NCBI RefSeq assembly: GCF_001424705.1
Contig: NZ_LMRA01000001.1
Location: 213,608-277,607, forward strand
Reading direction: 5' to 3'
DNA: 64,000 nt
Source: Methylobacterium sp. Leaf465
Lineage (GTDB): Bacteria > Pseudomonadota > Alphaproteobacteria > Rhizobiales > Beijerinckiaceae
The notes beneath the pieces are model-generated. The model had not been told where the DNA came from. It saw nothing but the letters and a program-made list of their open reading frames with translations, and searched no databases. Shown here piece by piece: positions 34,358 to 42,909 of the stretch. How positions within the stretch are numbered: position 1 is the stretch's first letter; every line of letters begins with the position of its first letter. The translations under genes and the position numbers were made by a program.

Positions 34358-35959
34358 TCAGGCCCGGACGTCGAGCGTTCCCATCATGCCGAGATCCTCG
34401 TGTTCGAGGATGTGGCAGTGGTACATGCGCGGCCCCGCCATGTCCTGGCGCAGGCGGATGCGGACCGTCTCGCCGGCCGCCACGTTGACGGTGTCCTTCC
34501 AGGACCGGAATTCCGGCGTCCGGACCGCGCCGCCCTTCGCGATGTCCACGATCTGGAACTGGGTCCCGTGGACGTGGAACGGATGGTCCATGTCCGACTC
34601 GTTGACGATGCTCCAGGATTCGACCTGGCCGACCTTCGAGACCTCGTCGATGCGGCCCAGGTCGAATCTCCGGCCGTTGATCAGGAATCGCATCGCCATG
34701 CCGCCGGACGGCGCGGCCGATGCGGGTCCGGGCGGCGCCGTCGCGCCCCGGTCCATACCCGCCATGCCTCCCATGCCCGCCATGCCTCCCATACCCGCCA
34801 TGCCCTTCGAGCCATCCCGGCCGCCGCCCTGCGTCATGGCTTCCGTGAAGACGAAGCGCCGGGAGACGACCGGCTCGCCGAGCGGTGCGATCCGGTTCAA
34901 GACCGGCGGCAGGGGCGGGGAGGCGGCGGCCGGCTGGCCCGACACCCGGGCCGTCAGCAGGACGAGGCCGGCCTCCTTCGGCTCACCCGGCCCCATCCAG
35001 CCCCGCGCATAGGGGCGCGTCGTCAGCCGGGCCTCCCCGGGCCGGTCGAAGGTGACGATGAGTTCCACGCGCTCGCCCGGCGTGATCAGCACGGCGTCGA
35101 CCGGAACCGGCGTCTCCACCAAGCCGCCATCGGTGCCGACGAGGAGCATGCGCGCGCCCTCGAAACCGAGGCGCAGGAACCGGGCATTCGTCGCGTTGAC
35201 GAGGCGGATGCGGCGCTTCTCCCCCGGCGCTACGGACAGGACCGGGTTCTTCTGCCCATTGACCAGCACATGGTCGCCGACGCGGCCGTTCATGGCGTCG
35301 GCCATGGTGCTCCGGGGCATCGTTCCATCGGCGGCGATCCGCAGATCAGTGAGCATCAGGACGGTGTCGCCGTAGGCGGCCGGAATGGGATCGACCTTCG
35401 GCTTGACGAGGAACAGGCCCGCCAGACCGCGATAGACCTGCTCGGCGGTGAAGCCGTGCGGGTGCGGGTGAAACCAGTAAGTCGCTGCGCTGCCCTCGGG
35501 GAGATCGAAGGCGTAGACGCGCTCGTCCCCCGGCGCGACCGGGTTCATCGGGTTGCCGTCCTGATCGGACGGGACCGGCATCCCGTGCCAGTGAATCGTG
35601 GAGGGCTGTCCCGGAACGCCGTTCCGGAACCGGATCGCGATCCGGTCGCCCTCCGTCGCCTCGATCACGGGCTGGACGCCGTTGTAGAGCAGCACCGGCG
35701 TCTCGAGACCCTCCGCGTAGCGCACGACGCCCGGGCCGGCCGTGATCGTCGCGCTGAAGCGGCCGGGAACGGTGGACTGGTTCGGCAGGCGCGGCAGGTC
35801 GCGCAGCGGTTGCCCCTGGGGCAGGACGGGCGCCGCCGGCGTCGGGGCGGCAAGTGCACCCTGGCCCGCCATCGTGCCCATGTCGTGCCGCATCTGCGCC
35901 GACGCGGGCCGGGACCCGATGAACCCGGCGAGACCCGCCACGAATGTACGCCGCCGCAT
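34358..35959 (-). CDS. Multicopper oxidase, Tat-exported, with Met-rich insert, 533 aa
   Basis: The start MRRRTFVAGLAGFIGSRPAS has a twin-Arg-like signal, suggesting export folded via Tat. Copper ligands appear in the usual order: HWHG (trinuclear), WFHPHPHG, HPFHVHG, and HCHILEHEDLGMM near the end (type 1 and trinuclear sites). About residues 388-406 hold a Met-rich repeat (GMAGMGGMAGMGGMAGMD), which usually binds Cu(I), so the protein probably oxidises cuprous copper and detoxifies it, like CueO. A short direct repeat upstream (36059-36081) may be an operator. No copper transporter gene lies nearby. Confidence 0.9.
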   Translation of the reverse strand: MRRRTFVAGLAGFIGSRPASAQMRHDMGTMAGQGALAAPTPAAPVLPQGQPLRDLPRLPNQSTVPGRFSATITAGPGVVRYAEGLETPVLLYNGVQPVIEATEGDRIAIRFRNGVPGQPSTIHWHGMPVPSDQDGNPMNPVAPGDERVYAFDLPEGSAATYWFHPHPHGFTAEQVYRGLAGLFLVKPKVDPIPAAYGDTVLMLTDLRIAADGTMPRSTMADAMNGRVGDHVLVNGQKNPVLSVAPGEKRRIRLVNATNARFLRLGFEGARMLLVGTDGGLVETPVPVDAVLITPGERVELIVTFDRPGEARLTTRPYARGWMGPGEPKEAGLVLLTARVSGQPAAASPPLPPVLNRIAPLGEPVVSRRFVFTEAMTQGGGRDGSKGMAGMGGMAGMGGMAGMDRGATAPPGPASAAPSGGMAMRFLINGRRFDLGRIDEVSKVGQVESWSIVNESDMDHPFHVHGTQFQIVDIAKGGAVRTPEFRSWKDTVNVAAGETVRIRLRQDMAGPRMYHCHILEHEDLGMMGTLDVRA

Positions 35960-36425
35960 CCTCAGCCTCTCACCGGTTCATTCGACCAATCCATCAATCG
36001 CCTTATCAGGAATTCATCGGCCAACACCATCCCGAAAGCAGCATTTGTTGTATATTTTACAGTATTGAAGCGACAGTATTGCACAAGTCTTCGTCATGGT
36101 GTCGTTGCGCGCACGGCGACGCTCCTTCCCAACCAAGACGCCGCGGCGACGCGCAGACGTCCCGCCGAGCGTCGTCGGCGTGTCGTACCGATCCCGAACA
36201 CCGACGAGACCCTGGACCCCATCGGGGGCGGGCGCGCCTGCCGACGCGCGAAGACACGCGAACAGCACGCGAAACGCGCCGAATGCGGATGAGTCCTGGG
36301 ACAGATCTTTCCACGCGGTCTCAGCCGGGACCGCGACGCACGGCCTCCGCGAAGGGATCTCGACGGCGCCGATGCGCCCGACGCGATCCCGGACCGCGGC
36401 CCCGTGACGAGTGGCCGTGAGGCCC
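35960..36425. other. Spacer with direct repeat upstream of the multicopper oxidase
   Basis: The 466 bases lie between the start of the oxidase and the stop of the DUF2778 gene, both on the minus strand. The part near 36000-36100 is AT-rich. ACAGTATTG occurs twice (36059-36067 and 36073-36081) in direct orientation, spaced 14 bases apart. This is a candidate regulatory element for the oxidase. No supported gene. Confidence 0.4.
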
Positions 36426-37454
36426 CTAGCCGCCCGCGACCACGACGAGGCGCTGGACCTCGCCGCGCAGGTACGCCTGCAGGAACTTGTCGTAGTCGCG
36501 GAACGAGACGCAGCCGTTCGAAGCGCCGCTCGCACCCAGCATGTAGGTGTGGGCGAGGAGGCCGACCCGGCCGTGGATGGCCTCGGGGCCTCCGACGGGG
36601 GTGAGACGCAGGGCGCGGACGCCGTGGAACGGCTGCTCGCGCTCGCGGATGTCGTAGGTGCCGAGGGGGGTCGGCCCCCTCATCCGCACATGCGTGTGGC
36701 CGGGATTGTCCATGCTCTCGCCCAGCCCCGAATGCGCCTCGAGCTTCTCTCCGTTCGGGAGGGTCACGACCTTGGCGCGAATATCGTAGACCGCGACGCC
36801 GCCGGTCGGGCTGGTCGGCACGGCGCTGAGGGCGCGCCGGAAGACGTCGTCGACGGGTTTGGTCTCCAGGGCCGCGTAGGCGAGCCGCGGCGGCTCGGAA
36901 CTCTCGACGCCGAAGAGCTTCTCGATGAAGGAGCGGGTGTCCTCCGGGGGCGGCGCCGCGCTGGCGGTCCGGGCGGGCGCCGCGCGGGTCGACCGTGCGG
37001 AGAGGCGCCCGGCGCGAAATTCCGGGGGTCGCGGCACCGGCAGCGGCACCCACCGCGCCACGAGGGGCGGCTGGGCCGTGGCCGGCTCCGCCATAGCCGT
37101 GGGCGCGGTCTCGGGCGCGGCCTCGGGGGTTGCTGTCGTGGCTTCGGCGACGCTCGCGGGCGCCGGGACTTCGGGTGCCACGGGCGCCGGGACTTCGGGC
37201 GCCGGGTCGGCGGACGTCGCGGCGGCGGAGTCGGCAGACCTGTCGGCACCGACCGGGGCCGCTGCCGGCGGGTCCACCGGCGTGACGGCGGCGAGGGTCG
37301 GGATCGCGGCCGGCGGACGGGACCAGGCGACGAAACCCGCGATACCGCCGCCGAGGAGGAGGGCCGCGAGGCCCAGGCCTCGGGCGGCGCGACCGGGTCG
37401 GGTCGACATGGAACGCTCGGCAGCTTCCGCCATGGTCGGCTCCATCTCCTGCAT
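36426..37454 (-). CDS. DUF2778 protein, L,D-transpeptidase-like, 342 aa
   Basis: An N-terminal membrane anchor (AARGLGLAALLLGGGIAGFV, about residues 23-42) precedes a Pro/Ala/Glu-rich linker to about residue 170. The C-terminal domain fits DUF2778: SGLGESMDNPGHTHVRMRGP, PLGTYDI, ALRLTPVGG, IHGRVGLLAHTYMLGAS and GASNGCVSFRDYDKFLQAYL, with the His-x(n)-S-x-G-C-V active-site arrangement of YkuD/Tlde1-type enzymes (catalytic Cys in SNGCVS). Such proteins act on peptidoglycan crosslinks in the periplasm. The linker would allow it to span to the wall. Start at 37454, with other Met at 37433 and 37409 possible. Confidence 0.8.
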   Translation of the reverse strand: MQEMEPTMAEAAERSMSTRPGRAARGLGLAALLLGGGIAGFVAWSRPPAAIPTLAAVTPVDPPAAAPVGADRSADSAAATSADPAPEVPAPVAPEVPAPASVAEATTATPEAAPETAPTAMAEPATAQPPLVARWVPLPVPRPPEFRAGRLSARSTRAAPARTASAAPPPEDTRSFIEKLFGVESSEPPRLAYAALETKPVDDVFRRALSAVPTSPTGGVAVYDIRAKVVTLPNGEKLEAHSGLGESMDNPGHTHVRMRGPTPLGTYDIREREQPFHGVRALRLTPVGGPEAIHGRVGLLAHTYMLGASGASNGCVSFRDYDKFLQAYLRGEVQRLVVVAGG

Positions 37455-37969
37455 GGGCCGGCGCGCGTGCCGGGCCTTCGGTCCGGCCCCAGGGGGCGCG
37501 GATGACGGGCGCGCGACTTGCGCCGTCCGTCACGGGGCTATCCGACCCGGTCGACTCGGCGTTTCTGAGGCGGGATTGTGCCGAAACTGGACACATGCTT
37601 GCATCCGGCGCGCCTTTATTCGCGGAATCTGCCGAACCTCCGGCGCAAGACTGCCGATCCTGTGTCACCACACTTTCGTCCGGAATGCGATACCGAGCGC
37701 GATGCGTCGATCCTCGCGCCGGGGTCGGATCCCGCTCGGCACCTCGTCCTGGCGGAACGCCGGCGGATGCCCGCGCGGCAGGCCGGCGCGACGGAGCCGG
37801 GGGTCGGCCCCATCCCCTGAGGCACGAACGCCACACCCGCCGCGAAAGATCGAGCGGTCCCGGCAAATCCCTTACCGCCCGCGCCCGGCGCCTTGCCGCC
37901 AGCGCAATTGCCGGTGACGCAGGCCGAAACGAGGAGCCCCCGGGCTCCCCACCCGCACCTGCTCGGAAC
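37455..37969. other. Spacer between divergent envelope genes
   Basis: This 515-base gap separates the minus-strand DUF2778 gene from the plus-strand lipoprotein gene. Frames are open here (one joins the lipoprotein from 37502) but the translation has no recognisable features, so the longer start was refused. No clear promoter or hairpin was identified. Confidence 0.4.
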
Positions 37970-38575
37970 ATGACATCGATGCCGCGTTCGCTCCTGTCGA
38001 CAGCCGCCGTCCTCGCGCTCGCCGCCAGCCTCGGCGCCTGTGCCTCCCAGCGCCTCGAGGGTCCCACGCGCGGCCGGATCGCCCCCGGCCCCCAGGCGGC
38101 CCTGGAGCCGGTCGTCCCCGCCATGCCGTCCGGCCCGGTCACCTCGGAGCCGCTGGCCCCGCCGCCGGGCGCCACCGCCGCCCCGGCGGACCTGCCGCCC
38201 CCGGTGGGCGCCACCGTGGCCGTCGCCCCCTCGACCCCGGTGATCGCCCCGGAGGCGCCCCCCGTCGCCCCGGCTCCGCCGCCGGTCGTGGCGGGCGGCC
38301 GCTCGTCCGTCGTCGGCACCTGGAATGCCAAGGACGCCACCGGCGCGAGCTGCAAGGTCTCCCTGTCGAGCGCTCCGGCCCTGGACCTCTACAAGGCCAG
38401 CGCCTCCGGCTGCCCGAACAAGGACCTCTCCAAGGTCACCGCCTGGGATTACCGCGACGGCGAGGTCTACCTCTACCAGCCCGGCGGCACCGTCGCGGCC
38501 CGGCTGCGTCAGGGTGGCGGGGCCCTCGACGGCGCGCTGTCGAAATCCGGCGCGTCGCTGGCGATGGTGCGCTGA
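37970..38575 (+). CDS. AprI/Inh-domain lipoprotein, 201 aa
   Basis: ATG 37970 (or 37979) begins MTSMPRSLLSTAAVLALAAS followed by LGACAS, a lipobox (L-G-A-C), so the mature protein is lipid-anchored at Cys near residue 25. A Pro/Ala-rich linker (about 30-110) leads to a small beta-barrel domain: VVGTWNAKDATGASCKVSLS, LDLYKASASGCPNKDLSKVT, WDYRDGEVYLYQPGGTV, matching AprI/Inh metalloprotease inhibitor folds (two Cys). It may inhibit secreted proteases or bind an envelope ligand; no protease gene lies in the window. Confidence 0.75.
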   Translation: MTSMPRSLLSTAAVLALAASLGACASQRLEGPTRGRIAPGPQAALEPVVPAMPSGPVTSEPLAPPPGATAAPADLPPPVGATVAVAPSTPVIAPEAPPVAPAPPPVVAGGRSSVVGTWNAKDATGASCKVSLSSAPALDLYKASASGCPNKDLSKVTAWDYRDGEVYLYQPGGTVAARLRQGGGALDGALSKSGASLAMVR

Positions 38576-38636
38576 AACCCGCGCGACCTCGACACGACCC
38601 TCTTGGTATACCGCGACGAAAAAGCGGGTCTGCGCG

Positions 38637-40343
38637 TCACGGATTGACGCGCAGGCCGAGCAGGAACGTGTTCGCGTGGAAGCTTGAACCGGACGAGGTG
38701 CTGTCGAGGCGCTGGTAGATGTAGCTCCCGCGCATCGCCAGCCAGCGGTTGAAGCGATAGTCGATCCGCGCCGTCGCCGAGAATCCGCGCTCGGTGATGT
38801 TCACCCGGTCATAGTCGTTCGACAGGTAGCTGATGCCGCCGGTCAGCGAGAGATTGCGCAGGAGATCGTGCTGGACTTCCAGCGTCGCGGTTTGTGTCAG
38901 GACACCGCTCGAACCGGGCACCGACGTCTCGACGATGCCCGTCGCTCCATTCAGGCGGACCGTGGTGAGCGGACTCGCGCTCCAGATCAGCGCCGCGGTG
39001 ATGACGGGCGCCGTCAGATCGCGCAGGGCCGGGTCGACATAGCTGCGGTGCTGAAGTCCCGCCGAGATTTCCCCGGTGACGAAGCGGGTCAGGGCAAAGG
39101 ACGCGCCGCCCGAGAGCGTGATGCCATCGGAATCGCGCCGTATTCCCGAGGAGTCGACGCGTAGATCGTAGACGCGCGTGTCGGCCAGGACATCGACGAA
39201 GGGCGTGATGACGGGCGAGATCTCGTATCCGGCCCGGAGTTGCAGGCCATACTGGTTCAGGTTGCGATCGCTCTGGCGCAGGATGGTGCCATCCGAGAGC
39301 TGCGCATCCTCGAACTCCGAGCGGTCGAGCAACCCCCGCAGCGAAACCTGGACCCGGTTGAAGCGCTCGGAGACGCCGACCGTCGTGCCATAGCTCGCGA
39401 TCAGCGGCCGGGTCGCCGTCGCGGCCGCCAGGTCCGGCGTGCCAGTGCGTTGTGTTTCCAGGAGAAATCGGCCTTCGACCTCGATCCGCGTGTCGCGGTT
39501 CGCGTCGATCCGCAGCCGCGTCACGCCGGCTCCGTTCGGCCGGCTGGCTCCCTGATTGTCCGGATAATCGACGTAGCCCCCCCGCAGGTCGCCGGTGAGC
39601 TCGCTCGATGACCAGTCGCTCCGGAAGCTCAATTCGCCATCGGTCCGCAGCGCCAGCGACGGCTTGGCCAGCCGATTCGTGATCTGGTCGGGGTTGGTGT
39701 CATAGCCGATGCTCTGCTGGATCGCAGGCAGGATCGTGAAGGTGCCGACCTTGATCCCGAGCGGCGCGTAGGCCTCGTCGATGGTGATCGGCCGCCGAAG
39801 GGCCGTCGAGAGAAAGAATCCCGGCGTCTGGACACCAGCGAGCGGCAGCACCGTCGGCAACGGAACGCCGCTCACGGCATTGCGCACCACCGGCGTGAGA
39901 CGCAGATCGTAAGGCGGCACTTGCGTGATCGATCGGACCGGCCGGACCGTCGCGCTCCCGAAGCGGCGCGGCGGGATCGCCCTGAGCCGCAGGAGATTCG
40001 TCAGTCCGCGATTGTTGGGCCCATTCGTCCCGCCGGAGGCGAGGGCGCTGCCGGATCGGCTTCCGGCCAGCGCACGGGTGGCCAGTCCTCCGCTGCCTGA
40101 CGTCTCTCCGCCGGTCGCAGAGCCGTTGCTGTTCAGAACCCCGCTGCCCGAGACGGCACTGCCCCGCAGGCCCGCGCCCAGCGGCAGGACGTCGCCCACG
40201 GCCGGCGCTCCGACGGTACTATCGGGCGCACCGGAGGGAAGCGCCTGAGCCCGGGCAAGGGACGGAAGCGTGAGGGCAGCGATCAGGGCAAAGCCACGAA
40301 GACCTTGGCTCTGCCATCCTGCGATCGGCCCTGCGCATGTCAC
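38637..40343 (-). CDS. Outer-membrane beta-barrel protein, exopolysaccharide-type, 568 aa
   Basis: The start (GTG 40343) gives a signal peptide near residues 14-32 (RGFALIAALTLPSLARAQ). A Ser/Gly-rich N-terminal region (about 40-115) is followed by a long barrel with many amphipathic strands, e.g. SPVITPFVDVLADTRVYDLR, EISAGLQHRSYVDPAL and the closing RGSYIYQRLD and FHANTFLLGLRVNP. The layout fits the DUF560/BBP2-like barrels that accompany exopolysaccharide loci in Rhizobiales. It lies divergent from kpsF and near a GT61 gene, so a role in surface polysaccharide export is inferred. Confidence 0.7.
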   Translation of the reverse strand: MTCAGPIAGWQSQGLRGFALIAALTLPSLARAQALPSGAPDSTVGAPAVGDVLPLGAGLRGSAVSGSGVLNSNGSATGGETSGSGGLATRALAGSRSGSALASGGTNGPNNRGLTNLLRLRAIPPRRFGSATVRPVRSITQVPPYDLRLTPVVRNAVSGVPLPTVLPLAGVQTPGFFLSTALRRPITIDEAYAPLGIKVGTFTILPAIQQSIGYDTNPDQITNRLAKPSLALRTDGELSFRSDWSSSELTGDLRGGYVDYPDNQGASRPNGAGVTRLRIDANRDTRIEVEGRFLLETQRTGTPDLAAATATRPLIASYGTTVGVSERFNRVQVSLRGLLDRSEFEDAQLSDGTILRQSDRNLNQYGLQLRAGYEISPVITPFVDVLADTRVYDLRVDSSGIRRDSDGITLSGGASFALTRFVTGEISAGLQHRSYVDPALRDLTAPVITAALIWSASPLTTVRLNGATGIVETSVPGSSGVLTQTATLEVQHDLLRNLSLTGGISYLSNDYDRVNITERGFSATARIDYRFNRWLAMRGSYIYQRLDSTSSGSSFHANTFLLGLRVNP

Positions 40344-40626
40344 GGATCGACGTCTTTCCGCTGACCTTGACGCCGAAGACGGCGCTTCGAGACCTGGACC
40401 GCCTGCGGATGCGCGAGACGGACGACGCCAGACCGTCTTTCAAGGGAAGACGCCCCGACCTCATGGTTAACAGGCCTACAACCGGCACGGTTAATGGGGC
40501 GTCAACGCGGAGCGGGACACATCGGGCAAGGCCAAGGGGTCGCCATCCGACCACAATCGCTGTCCATAGGCGGACGACCGTGGCGCCGCACGCGCACGCG
40601 ATCTTACGAGAAGGATACGGGCCAGT

Positions 40627-41655
40627 ATGGCTCCAGCAGACAGCGCCCAGGCCTTGCGCCCCGCCTCGATCCCCGCGGATTCGACGCTCTCGCCGGCGGT
40701 CGCCTCCGCCCTGCGGACGATCGAGACCGAACGCGACGGGCTCGCCTGCTTGATGGAGTCCATCGGCAATGGGCTCGGCGCGGCGTTCACCGATGCGGTG
40801 TCGCGCATCGCCCGCGCCAAGGGACGCGCCATCCTCACGGGTATGGGCAAATCGGGCCATATCGGTCGCAAGATCGCTGCGACGCTGGCCTCGACCGGGA
40901 CGCCCGCCCTGTACGTTCACCCCGCCGAGGCCAGCCATGGCGATCTGGGCATGATCCAGCCCGAAGACGTCGTGGTGGCGCTATCCTGGTCGGGCGAGAC
41001 GACGGAGCTGGCCGACATCATCGGTTATGCCCGTCGCTACCGCGTCGGCCTGATCGCCATCACATCCAACAGTTCATCGACCCTGGGCCGCGAAGCCGAC
41101 ATCTGCCTGACCCTCCCGAAGGCGCGCGAGGCCTGTCCGAATGGCTTGGCCCCGACGACGTCCACGGCGATGCAGCTCGCCCTCGGCGATGCGCTCTCCA
41201 TTGCGCTCCTCGAAGCACGCGGCTTCTCCGCGCGGGAATTCAGCATCTATCACCCGGGCGGTCGCCTCGGGGCCTCGCTGCGTCAGGTTCGCGAGGTGAT
41301 GCATACCGGATCTCAGTTGCCGGTGGTCCCATGCGGGACCCCGATGCGCGCGGCCATCGCCGAGATCGATGCGAAGGGGTTCGGCTCGGTGGTCGTGGTG
41401 GACGCCGATGGACGCCTCGCGGGTATCCTCACGGACGGCGATCTACGCCGCAACGTCTTCCGCACGGATCTCGATAGCCTCGCGGTGGAGGCGCTGATGA
41501 GCGGCAAGCCACGGACGGTCGCCCCCGAAACGTTGCTCGCGAAGGCCCTGGAAATCCAGGAATCGATGAAGATCACGGCGCTGATCGTCGTCGAGGACGA
41601 CCGCCCGGTCGGGCTCGTGCACTACCACGATCTGCTCCGCTCAGGCGTCGCCTGA
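40627..41655 (+). CDS. kdsD: KpsF/GutQ/KdsD arabinose-5-phosphate isomerase, 342 aa
   Basis: Converts ribulose-5-phosphate to arabinose-5-phosphate, the first step to Kdo. The SIS domain (about residues 45-185) shows ILTGMGKSGHIGRKIAATLA, HPAEASHGDLGMI, ALSWSGETTEL and NSSSTLGREADICL with PKAREACPNGLAPTTST. Two CBS domains follow (about 215-340: VREVMHTGSQLPVVP, VMHT motif, and LIVVEDDRPVGLVHYHDLLR). Kdo is needed for lipopolysaccharide and for some capsules. Its neighbours (an outer-membrane barrel and GT61) hint at a polysaccharide role. Convergent with GT61, 4 bases apart. Confidence 0.93.
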   Translation: MAPADSAQALRPASIPADSTLSPAVASALRTIETERDGLACLMESIGNGLGAAFTDAVSRIARAKGRAILTGMGKSGHIGRKIAATLASTGTPALYVHPAEASHGDLGMIQPEDVVVALSWSGETTELADIIGYARRYRVGLIAITSNSSSTLGREADICLTLPKAREACPNGLAPTTSTAMQLALGDALSIALLEARGFSAREFSIYHPGGRLGASLRQVREVMHTGSQLPVVPCGTPMRAAIAEIDAKGFGSVVVVDADGRLAGILTDGDLRRNVFRTDLDSLAVEALMSGKPRTVAPETLLAKALEIQESMKITALIVVEDDRPVGLVHYHDLLRSGVA

Positions 41656-41659
41656 GCCT

Positions 41660-42748
41660 TCAGAGGCGGCGCTCGAGCCAGCGCTGGACCGGTTTCCAGC
41701 CCGGGATCCACTTGGATCGCCATCGCGCCGCGTCCTCGGCGGCATCGCGGGCCTCGAGGCTGTCGAAGGCATGCGCGCGCTCCAGCATCTCGGCCGCGAC
41801 CGCTTGTGGGTCCGGGATCGACCACCCGAAATGGAAGCCGGGCTCCTCTTCGATCATGCTCCCCGGAACGAAGTAGTACCGCGCCTGCGTGCCATTGAGC
41901 GCATCAAGCAGGGGATAGTTGGCGTGGACCGGAGGCGTCCAGTTCAACGCGAGGATCCGGCGGTTCGGCGCCGCGAAGACGGCCGTGTGAAACGCCGAGC
42001 CTGCCGTTCCAAGAACCATTTTCCGCTCCGAAAGCAGACGAACCAACTCAGGAAACCGCAGGGTCTCCGGGAAAACGATGTCCACCCCCTGCCGCGCCAG
42101 ACGCTCGCACAGCACATCCTCGTTGCGCAGGCGCGAGATCCCCGATGCCAATCTTGCTTTCGACAGGTAGACCGGCCGCGTTTCCCGATCGACAGCGACT
42201 GGGTCGTAGAACGCCTCGCCGGTATAGTGCGTGAGCGTGCCGTAGATCGCATGGGTGAAGTCCTGCTCCTTCACGCTCGGCTCCGGAACCAGCAGATTCG
42301 GGATCCGCGTCACGTTCTGGAAGGTCACGAGGTCTGCAATGGTCAGATCGAAGCGGGCGAGAATGTCGGCGAGAAACGGTAGCGTCGCCCATTTCGCGTG
42401 CAGCGCATCCAGAGGTCCTTCAGCGTAGCAGAGGAGGCGCGGCTTCGGTCCCCTCCAGGTGAGGAGTGGCCAGAGGCGCGCGAAGGTGCCGAGGAGGAAA
42501 TGGCCGTAATGGGTGATCAGCGGACCGATGAAGAGAGTCGGGCGATCGTCCGCCTCGTCCACGACGTCCGTCAGCATGGGATTGGCGCCAAATTCGATGA
42601 TGGTGCCATCAGCATCGCACAGCGCCCAACTCCCGTCCGGGGTCGCCGGCTGATACACGGCGTTGGTCACCGCACGCAGTCCCGGAAGTGTATCGCGCTG
42701 TTCGGTCCGTCCCCATACGGTGCGGCAGCGCTGCAGCTTGGCCTTCAC
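41660..42748 (-). CDS. GT61 family glycosyltransferase, 362 aa
   Basis: A retaining/inverting GT-B type glycosyltransferase of family 61 (DUF563). Recognisable parts are FIGPLITHYGHFLLGTFARL, the PVYLSKARLASGISRLRNED segment, ERLARQGVDIVFPETLRFPE, LLSERKMVLGTAGSAFHTAV and ILALNWTPPVHANYPLLDAL. It likely adds a sugar to a surface polysaccharide or glycolipid. No transmembrane helix. The adjoining kdsD and outer-membrane barrel suggest a small polysaccharide module with the remaining genes elsewhere. Confidence 0.82.
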   Translation of the reverse strand: MKAKLQRCRTVWGRTEQRDTLPGLRAVTNAVYQPATPDGSWALCDADGTIIEFGANPMLTDVVDEADDRPTLFIGPLITHYGHFLLGTFARLWPLLTWRGPKPRLLCYAEGPLDALHAKWATLPFLADILARFDLTIADLVTFQNVTRIPNLLVPEPSVKEQDFTHAIYGTLTHYTGEAFYDPVAVDRETRPVYLSKARLASGISRLRNEDVLCERLARQGVDIVFPETLRFPELVRLLSERKMVLGTAGSAFHTAVFAAPNRRILALNWTPPVHANYPLLDALNGTQARYYFVPGSMIEEEPGFHFGWSIPDPQAVAAEMLERAHAFDSLEARDAAEDAARWRSKWIPGWKPVQRWLERRL

Positions 42749-42909
42749 GCGCGGACAAGCCCCTCGAAAGAGAACCGTAAGATCTTCATACCGTCGATCT
42801 TGTCGTCACCCTCGTGAGCGTGCGTCGAATCGGCAGCGGGTGTGGCACGAACCAACGTTTCCATCATGGCCTTTCGGCTGTGTCCGAGGGCACCTATAGT
42901 TTCCTCCGC

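Noticed and set aside
37502..37969. Longer start for the AprI/Inh-type lipoprotein
   Set aside because: The frame is open upstream, but the lipobox and signal peptide only fit a start at 37970 or 37979, and the extra sequence has no features.
38631..38653. Palindrome TGCGCGTCA/TGACGCGCA as a terminator of the outer-membrane barrel gene
   Set aside because: The hairpin overlaps the stop codon and the T-run lies seven bases away, so it is not a convincing Rho-independent terminator.
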